Positions 50,381-64,000 of a stretch of 64,000 nucleotides of DNA are shown here, one piece after another. Positions within the stretch are counted from its first letter, which is position 1. The number at the start of each line of letters is the position of its first letter. Under the pieces are notes generated by a model. The model was not told where the DNA came from, ran no database searches, and saw only the letters and a program-made list of their open reading frames with translations. Position numbers and translations under genes: made by a program. The stretch is from Rhizobium mesosinicum (GTDB taxonomy: Bacteria; Pseudomonadota; Alphaproteobacteria; Rhizobiales; Rhizobiaceae), in NCBI RefSeq assembly GCF_019511345.1, contig NZ_JAEUAK010000004.1, forward strand, positions 310,001-374,000. Reading direction: 5' to 3'.

Positions 50381-51082
50381 ATGGCAGGCAAGCGCACTCA
50401 GAAGATCAACGAAGGTGTTGATCCGACCAAGCTCTACGCTCTGACGACCGCCATCGGCATGGTCAAGGAACGTGCCGTCGCCAAGTTCGACGAAACCGTA
50501 GAGATCTCGATGAACCTCGGTGTTGACCCGCGTCACGCAGACCAGATGGTCCGCGGCGTCGTCAACCTGCCGAACGGCACCGGCCGTACGGTTCGCGTTG
50601 CTGTTTTCGCCCGTGGCGCTAAGGCTGACGAAGCCAAGGCTGCAGGCGCAGACGTCGTTGGCGCAGAAGAACTCGTTGAAATCGTCCAGGGCGGCAAGAT
50701 CGATTTCGATCGTTGCATCGCAACCCCGGACATGATGCCGCTCGTCGGCCGCCTGGGTAAGGTTCTCGGCCCGCGCGGCATGATGCCGAACCCGAAGGTT
50801 GGCACGGTTACGATGGATGTCGCTGGTGCCGTCAAGGCTTCCAAGGGCGGCGCTGTCGAGTTCCGCGTCGAGAAGGCTGGTATCGTTCACGCCGGCATCG
50901 GCAAGGCATCTTTCGATGCCAAGGCTCTGGAAGAAAACATCCGTGCCTTCGCTGACGCCGTCATCAAGGCAAAGCCGGCTGGCGCCAAAGGCAACTACGT
51001 CAAGCGCGTAGCGCTCTCCTCGACCATGGGTCCGGGCGTCAAGATCGAAGTCGGCTCGGTCACCGCAGCTCCGGCTGCTTAA
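50381..51082 (+). CDS. rplA: 50S ribosomal protein L1
   Basis: Protein of 233 residues forming the L1 stalk. The family signature is around [14 protein letters not shown] and the conserved [16 protein letters not shown]1 is the usual translational repressor of the rplK-rplA message. It starts 4 bp after the rplK stop. Confidence 0.98.
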   Translation: MAGKRTQKINEGVDPTKLYALTTAIGMVKERAVAKFDETVEISMNLGVDPRHADQMVRGVVNLPNGTGRTVRVAVFARGAKADEAKAAGADVVGAEELVEIVQGGKIDFDRCIATPDMMPLVGRLGKVLGPRGMMPNPKVGTVTMDVAGAVKASKGGAVEFRVEKAGIVHAGIGKASFDAKALEENIRAFADAVIKAKPAGAKGNYVKRVALSSTMGPGVKIEVGSVTAAPAA

Positions 51083-51410
51083 GTTTCATCGGGCTCCGGC
51101 CCGATAGCAAGAATTCCGGCCTCGCAAGGGGCCGGGATATTCCGGAGAAATCCGGAATCCTGTCCGAGATTGCAGGTGGTTTTCCCTTAATCACTTGGCC
51201 TGCATGAGACGGGTAAGACCCGAATTGCATGAAGTTCTGCTTCTAGGAAATCGGTTCGAGCCTTGGATGCCTTGTGCCTTCCTTGCCTTAAGTGGCTCGG
51301 AGCGCGAGGGGACAGGATCCTCAAGCGTCGCTTGGGATCTCTTTTGATCCCGGGAGGCAAAGGCAACCCGGTGGGTCCGTTCTAACGGTCCCGCCAACTG
51401 GAGATAGGCA
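51083..51410 (+). promoter_or_regulatory. Structured rplA-rplJ spacer, including the probable L10 leader
   Basis: The 328-bp spacer is full of stems: ATCGGGC/GCCCGAT (51088-51105), CCGGCC/GGCCGG near 51117-51135, ATTCCGGA-GAAA-TCCGGAAT (51139-51158), GGGATC/GATCCC near 51337-51354, and GGGTCCGTT/AACGGTCCC with one mismatch near 51373-51392. The last two directly precede rplJ and are the place where L10(L12)4 binds in other bacteria. No T-run follows any stem, so transcription is expected to read through. No gene is seen. Confidence 0.5.
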
Positions 51411-51929
51411 GTGGAAAGAGCGGAAAAGCGCGAATTCGTCACGGAACTGAACGATGTCTTCAAGGCATCGGGCTCGGTTGTCGTGGCCCACTATGCTGGT
51501 GCTACAGTCGCACAGATGAACGATTTTCGTTCGAAGATGCGCGCTGCTGGCGGCACCGTCAAAGTCGCGAAGAACCGCCTGGCCAAAATTGCCCTTCAGG
51601 GTACGGAAGCGGAAGGGATTTCGAATCTCTTCAAAGGTCAGACCCTCATTGCTTACAGCAATGATCCGATCACCGCTCCGAAGGTCGTCATGGATTTCGC
51701 CAAGACCAACGACAAGATCGTGGTTCTCGGCGGCGCCATGGGCACGACAACGCTGAACGCCGAAGGTGTGAAGTCGCTTGCGACCCTGCCTTCGCTGGAC
51801 GAACTGCGTGCGAAGCTGCTGGGCATGATCCAGACTCCGGCTACCCGCATCGCAGGCGTTGTTGCAGCGCCGGCAAGTCAACTTGCTCGCGTGTTCTCGG
51901 CCTACGCCAAGAAGGACGAAGCCGCTTAA
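51411..51929 (+). CDS. rplJ: 50S ribosomal protein L10
   Basis: Protein of 172 residues that anchors the L7/L12 dimers of the ribosomal stalk. GTG start at 51411 (reading [14 protein letters not shown]) after CTGGAGATAGG. The rRNA-binding part includes [16 protein letters not shown] and [12 protein letters not shown], and the C-terminal helix binds L12. Expected to be controlled by its own protein through the leader upstream. Confidence 0.97.
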   Translation: MERAEKREFVTELNDVFKASGSVVVAHYAGATVAQMNDFRSKMRAAGGTVKVAKNRLAKIALQGTEAEGISNLFKGQTLIAYSNDPITAPKVVMDFAKTNDKIVVLGGAMGTTTLNAEGVKSLATLPSLDELRAKLLGMIQTPATRIAGVVAAPASQLARVFSAYAKKDEAA

Positions 51930-51986
51930 GGCGGTTTTTCGCTGTACATACTCAACAGTTCGAACCGAACAAAAGGAAACTAGAAA

Positions 51987-52370
<384 letters not shown>

Positions 52371-52384
52371 TCTTGAACTGCTTT

Positions 52385-52424
52385 TGGGAGGCGGTATTTG
52401 CCGTCTCCCATTTGCCGTTTTTTT
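52385..52424 (+). terminator. Attenuator-like hairpin after rplL
   Basis: TGGGAGGCGG (52385-52394) pairs with CCGTCTCCCA (52401-52410) with one G-U pair and a 6-nt loop. A run of seven T residues follows at 52418-52424, slightly displaced from the stem. Partial termination here would set the ratio of L12 to RNA polymerase subunits. Confidence 0.6.
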
Positions 52425-52430
52425 GAACGA

Positions 52431-52468
52431 ATTACCCAAAAGCCGCGTGAAAACGGCTTTTGGGTAAT
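52431..52468 (+). other. 15-bp perfect hairpin between rplL and rpoB
   Basis: ATTACCCAAAAGCCG (52431-52445) and CGGCTTTTGGGTAAT (52454-52468) are exact inverted copies with an 8-nt loop CGTGAAAA. No T-run follows. A long perfect stem here suggests an RNase III processing site separating ribosomal-protein and rpoB messages, as known at the same place in E. coli. Confidence 0.75.
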
Positions 52469-52628
52469 GGGTTCTTCAAGAGCATGGTCTCGAACCGAGG
52501 CGCCAAGGCAATCCGGCCTGGCTGTTTCGGGAGGTGGGACGAGGTTGAACTACTCATTGGTTGACGGGATCGACTGGCCATCGGTTCCCGTCCGTTGCAG
52601 GCCCGGATGCAATTTTGAAGGAGCGACG

Positions 52629-56771
<4,143 letters not shown>

Positions 56772-56782
56772 CCACTTGATAG

Positions 56783-56809
56783 GGTGTGCGCCTTAATGGG
56801 GCGCACACC
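56783..56809 (+). other. 10-bp perfect hairpin between rpoB and rpoC
   Basis: GGTGTGCGCC (56783-56792) and GGCGCACACC (56800-56809) with loop TTAATGG, 11 bp after the rpoB stop. No T-run follows, so it is not a terminator. The rest of the 188-bp gap is without a gene. Confidence 0.7.
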
Positions 56810-56959
56810 GTTCCCGCCGAGGCCCCGTAACGTGTTGGCCGGGCAGGGACGCTTTCGCCGCATTCTGCGGTTATTGTCGTTTAAGCGATGGTGCGGCTCG
56901 CGGGAATTCGCCGCCAACCTCGCAAGCTAAGGGCGCTTTCGCCCATGAAGGAGACAGGC

Positions 56960-61171
<4,212 letters not shown>

Positions 61172-61197
61172 TCGGCAGTCACGCATCTTTGACATTC

Positions 61198-61231
61198 AAA
61201 GCCGCCTGGAGAAATCCGGGCGGCTTTTGCT
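61198..61231 (+). terminator. Terminator of rpoBC
   Basis: AAAGCCGCCTGGA (61198-61210) pairs with TCCGGGCGGCTTT (61215-61227) with one G-U pair around a GAAA loop, followed by TGCTTATT. Confidence 0.9.
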
Positions 61232-61373
61232 TATTAAGATCGTTAGAGATATGGCATCCGTTGAGGAGTGTGGTGCCGACGATGGTTTGAATAGCGATAT
61301 AAAGACGGAAAGGGTATCGGCGGGAAAGACGAAGCCTCCACCAGCGTGCAGGCTCCATTTCTTGTATATGGGC

Positions 61374-61667
61374 TCAGCTGAAACGGATGATCGAAACCTC
61401 GCCATCCAGCGCACCTTGATAGGCGGAGGCATGTGGCTCTTCGGAGGGCACTTCGGTCAACATGCCGATCTGGTCGAGGTCGGCCTCGATGAAGCCTTCC
61501 TCCGCAAGCGCGTTCAGGGCTTCGCGCACAGCGCTGTCGTCATCGGCGGCTTTCAGCATGACATGCAGATCCACGCCCTCGCTCGTATCCGATTCATAGC
61601 CCTTGCCGATGATGATGAAGATCATCGGTCCGTCGAAATTGTTGTCGTTGTCCGGTGTTCCGATCAT
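61374..61667 (-). CDS. Conserved-type hypothetical protein
   Basis: Acidic cytoplasmic protein of 97 residues from ATG 61667 (MIGTPDNDNNFDGPMIFIII), preceded by GGACAAAGGG. It has an alternating beta/alpha pattern (MIFIIIGKGYESD, then VDLHVMLKAADDDSAVREALNALAEEGF) that suggests a small ferredoxin-like fold. No family is recognised. It is antisense to the main cluster and has its own 5' region. A longer start at 61712 has no ribosome-binding site. Confidence 0.65.
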   Translation of the reverse strand: MIGTPDNDNNFDGPMIFIIIGKGYESDTSEGVDLHVMLKAADDDSAVREALNALAEEGFIEADLDQIGMLTEVPSEEPHASAYQGALDGEVSIIRFS

Positions 61668-61860
61668 CCCTTTGTCCTTCGGCTCTATGAGAATCGCATA
61701 TGCAGACCCCATATAAGGGCTTGATGTCTGCCATACTGATTCCTATCTGTTTTTGCTGCGATGCCCAAGTTTATCTTGCCGGGTATCCTTAATCGCCCTA
61801 AAGAGCCTGTAAACAGCGCGCTCACAGGGCTTTTCAAGTCGTTGGGACGGAGATTATTTC

Positions 61861-61968
61861 TTAACCGGCCTTGACGAACAGGGTGGAAACCAGTAGTACG
61901 CCCGCCATCAGATCCCATGTGAGGTTTGGCTGTTTGGGGCGACGCGCCCTGAAGATCGCCTCAAACAA
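61861..61968 (-). CDS. Possible 35-residue membrane peptide
   Basis: TTG-started ORF reading MFEAIFRARRPKQPNL, then a hydrophobic stretch (WDLMAGVLLVSTLFVKAG) to the stop. The basic-then-hydrophobic layout is that of a small membrane protein, but the start codon is weak and no ribosome-binding site is seen. It may be chance. Otherwise the gap 61668-62161 holds only the rpsL upstream region. Confidence 0.25.
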   Translation of the reverse strand: MFEAIFRARRPKQPNLTWDLMAGVLLVSTLFVKAG

Positions 61969-62161
61969 GGTTCTATACGCACGTTGAAGTCATGATGCTG
62001 CACGCATGACGCATCTCTTTTGCGTCCTCTGCTCTATGTGGTCCATCTGCGGAAGCGGATCGGGCCATATTTTGCGCATTGAGGGAAATATGTGTGGCAA
62101 TGCCGGAAACGGCGAAGTTCGAGCCCGCAAGGGTACTGAGACAAACGTAAGGGATGGTTGA

Positions 62162-62533
62162 ATGCCTACCGTAAACCAGCTGATCCGCAAGCCTCGCCAG
62201 GCGAACGTAAAGCGTAATAAGGTTCCCGCTCTTCAGGAGAACCCGCAGAAGCGCGGCGTTTGCACCCGCGTCTACACCACGACGCCGAAGAAGCCGAACT
62301 CGGCTCTGCGTAAGGTCGCAAAGATCCGCCTCACCAACGGCTTCGAAGTCATTGGCTACATTCCCGGCGAAGGTCACAACCTTCAGGAACACTCTGTCGT
62401 CATGATCCGTGGCGGCCGCGTCAAGGACCTTCCGGGTGTCCGTTACCACATCATCCGCGGCGTTCTCGATACCCAGGGTGTCAAGAACCGCAAGCAGCGC
62501 CGTTCCAAGTACGGTGCGAAGCGTCCGAAGTAA
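62162..62533 (+). CDS. rpsL: 30S ribosomal protein S12
   Basis: Protein of 123 residues. The decoding-centre loops [11 protein letters not shown] and [13 protein letters not shown] are of wild-type form, with the lysines whose change gives streptomycin resistance retained. It is the first gene of the rpsL-rpsG-fusA group. Confidence 0.98.
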   Translation: MPTVNQLIRKPRQANVKRNKVPALQENPQKRGVCTRVYTTTPKKPNSALRKVAKIRLTNGFEVIGYIPGEGHNLQEHSVVMIRGGRVKDLPGVRYHIIRGVLDTQGVKNRKQRRSKYGAKRPK

Positions 62534-62607
62534 TTTCGCCCGGGCGGCATCGCCCGGAAGGCTTGAAAGTGAGTTTCCGGCGCTGCGCGAGGTCCTCCGC
62601 GTGGTGA

Positions 62608-63108
<501 letters not shown>

Positions 63109-63137
63109 TCCCGAACGATATCGAAAGGCAGTCCATT

Positions 63138-64000
63138 ATGGCTCGCGAATATAAGATCGAAGACTACCGCAATTTCGGTATCATGGCGCACATCGACGCC
63201 GGCAAGACCACGACCACCGAGCGTATCCTTTACTACACCGGCAAGTCGCACAAGATCGGCGAAGTCCACGATGGCGCAGCCACGATGGACTGGATGGAGC
63301 AGGAGCAGGAGCGTGGCATCACGATCACGTCCGCTGCGACCACGACCTTCTGGAAGGGCCGTGACGGCAAGATGCGCCGCTTCAACATCATCGACACCCC
63401 CGGCCACGTCGACTTCACGATCGAAGTCGAGCGTTCGCTTCGCGTTCTCGACGGCGCCATCGCGTTGCTCGATGCTAACGCCGGTGTCGAGCCGCAGACG
63501 GAAACCGTCTGGCGTCAGGCCGAGAAGTACAACGTTCCACGCATGATCTTCTGCAACAAGATGGACAAGACCGGCGCGGACTTCTACCGCTCGGTCGAGA
63601 TGATCAAGACTCGTCTCGGTGCCACCGCCGTCGTCATGCAGCTGCCGATCGGCGCTGAAAGCGACTTCAAGGGCGTTGTCGACCTGGTCGAGATGAACGC
63701 TCTGATCTGGCGCGACGAATCTCTCGGCGCCCAGTGGGATGTCGTCGAGATCCCTGATGACCTGAAGGCCAAGGCTGAGGAATATCGCGAAAAGCTGATC
63801 GAGACGGTTGTCGAAATCGACGAAGCTGCGATGGAAGCCTACCTCGAAGGCGTCATGCCTGATAACGACAAGATCCGCGAGCTCGTTCGTCGCGGCACGA
63901 TCGATGTCAAGTTCCATCCGATGTTCTGCGGCACCGCTTTCAAGAACAAGGGCGTTCAGCCGCTGCTCGACGCTGTCGTCGACTACCTGCCGTCGCCGCT
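63138..64000 (+). CDS. fusA: Elongation factor G (3' end beyond the window)
   Basis: Translocation GTPase. The first 287 codons are visible from ATG 63138 ([20 protein letters not shown]). G1 AHIDAGKT, G2 [11 protein letters not shown]3 DTPGHVDF and G4 NKMD are all present. About 410 residues lie outside the window. AAAGGCAG precedes the start. Confidence 0.98.
   Translation, partial: MAREYKIEDYRNFGIMAHIDAGKTTTTERILYYTGKSHKIGEVHDGAATMDWMEQEQERGITITSAATTTFWKGRDGKMRRFNIIDTPGHVDFTIEVERSLRVLDGAIALLDANAGVEPQTETVWRQAEKYNVPRMIFCNKMDKTGADFYRSVEMIKTRLGATAVVMQLPIGAESDFKGVVDLVEMNALIWRDESLGAQWDVVEIPDDLKAKAEEYREKLIETVVEIDEAAMEAYLEGVMPDNDKIRELVRRGTIDVKFHPMFCGTAFKNKGVQPLLDAVVDYLPSP

Overview
The window is a stretch of chromosome from an alphaproteobacterium of the Rhizobium group (Rhizobium etli / leguminosarum / tropici type). 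This rests on about 60% GC codon use, the divK-pleD pair, a split-S1 RNase E, DUF3572 and DUF983 genes typical of Rhizobiales, and a tuf - tRNA-Trp - secE - nusG - rplKAJL - rpoBC - rpsLG - fusA super-operon. Most of it is core genome. Accessory or eroded material is limited to a few short places.

Layout. 1-6.3 kb: lipoprotein export (LolC/E permease, cut by the window edge, and LolD), a DUF5680 gene, a hidden 28-codon membrane ORF behind a perfect alphaproteobacterial LexA box, and dnaE. 6.3-14.3 kb: an MFS exporter divergent from an HxlR regulator, an L,D-transpeptidase, a FemAB-like/TPR fusion, dinB (with its own LexA box), a GNAT enzyme, a HAD-like protein and DUF3572. 14.4-17.1 kb: divK-pleD, a 760-bp intergenic region with a structured sRNA, and rpmG. 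17.2-28.7 kb, mostly minus strand: MFS, DUF983, rnr, topA, dprA, plsY, and pyrB overlapping a dihydroorotase-like gene that has lost its metal ligands. 28.8-31.2 kb: a palindromic intergenic element, an AidB-like acyl-CoA dehydrogenase and a coupled GNAT gene. 31.3-38.8 kb: rne with a long leader, then amiC and mrcA for the cell wall. 38.9-42.5 kb: prfB with a programmed +1 frameshift, an alpha/beta hydrolase, a secreted protein and nadK. 42.7-45.6 kb: three tRNAs (Thr, Tyr, Gly), small secreted or membrane proteins, rlmB, and a TetR gene reduced by an internal deletion to a pseudogene. 45.9-64 kb: the translation/transcription super-operon, interrupted by a 44-codon membrane ORF with a sequestered ribosome-binding site and an SDR gene.

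Most interesting points. Two perfect GAAC-N7-GAAC SOS boxes lie in the window. One controls dinB. The other lies just upstream of a 28-residue single-helix membrane peptide, an arrangement resembling the SOS-induced division inhibitor SidA of Caulobacter. Others are the probably non-catalytic PyrC partner of PyrB, the Shine-Dalgarno hairpins on two small membrane genes flanking tuf, tandem strong hairpins between rplL and rpoB, the pleD-rpmG sRNA and the TetR relic. No CRISPR array, insertion sequence or prophage was seen.
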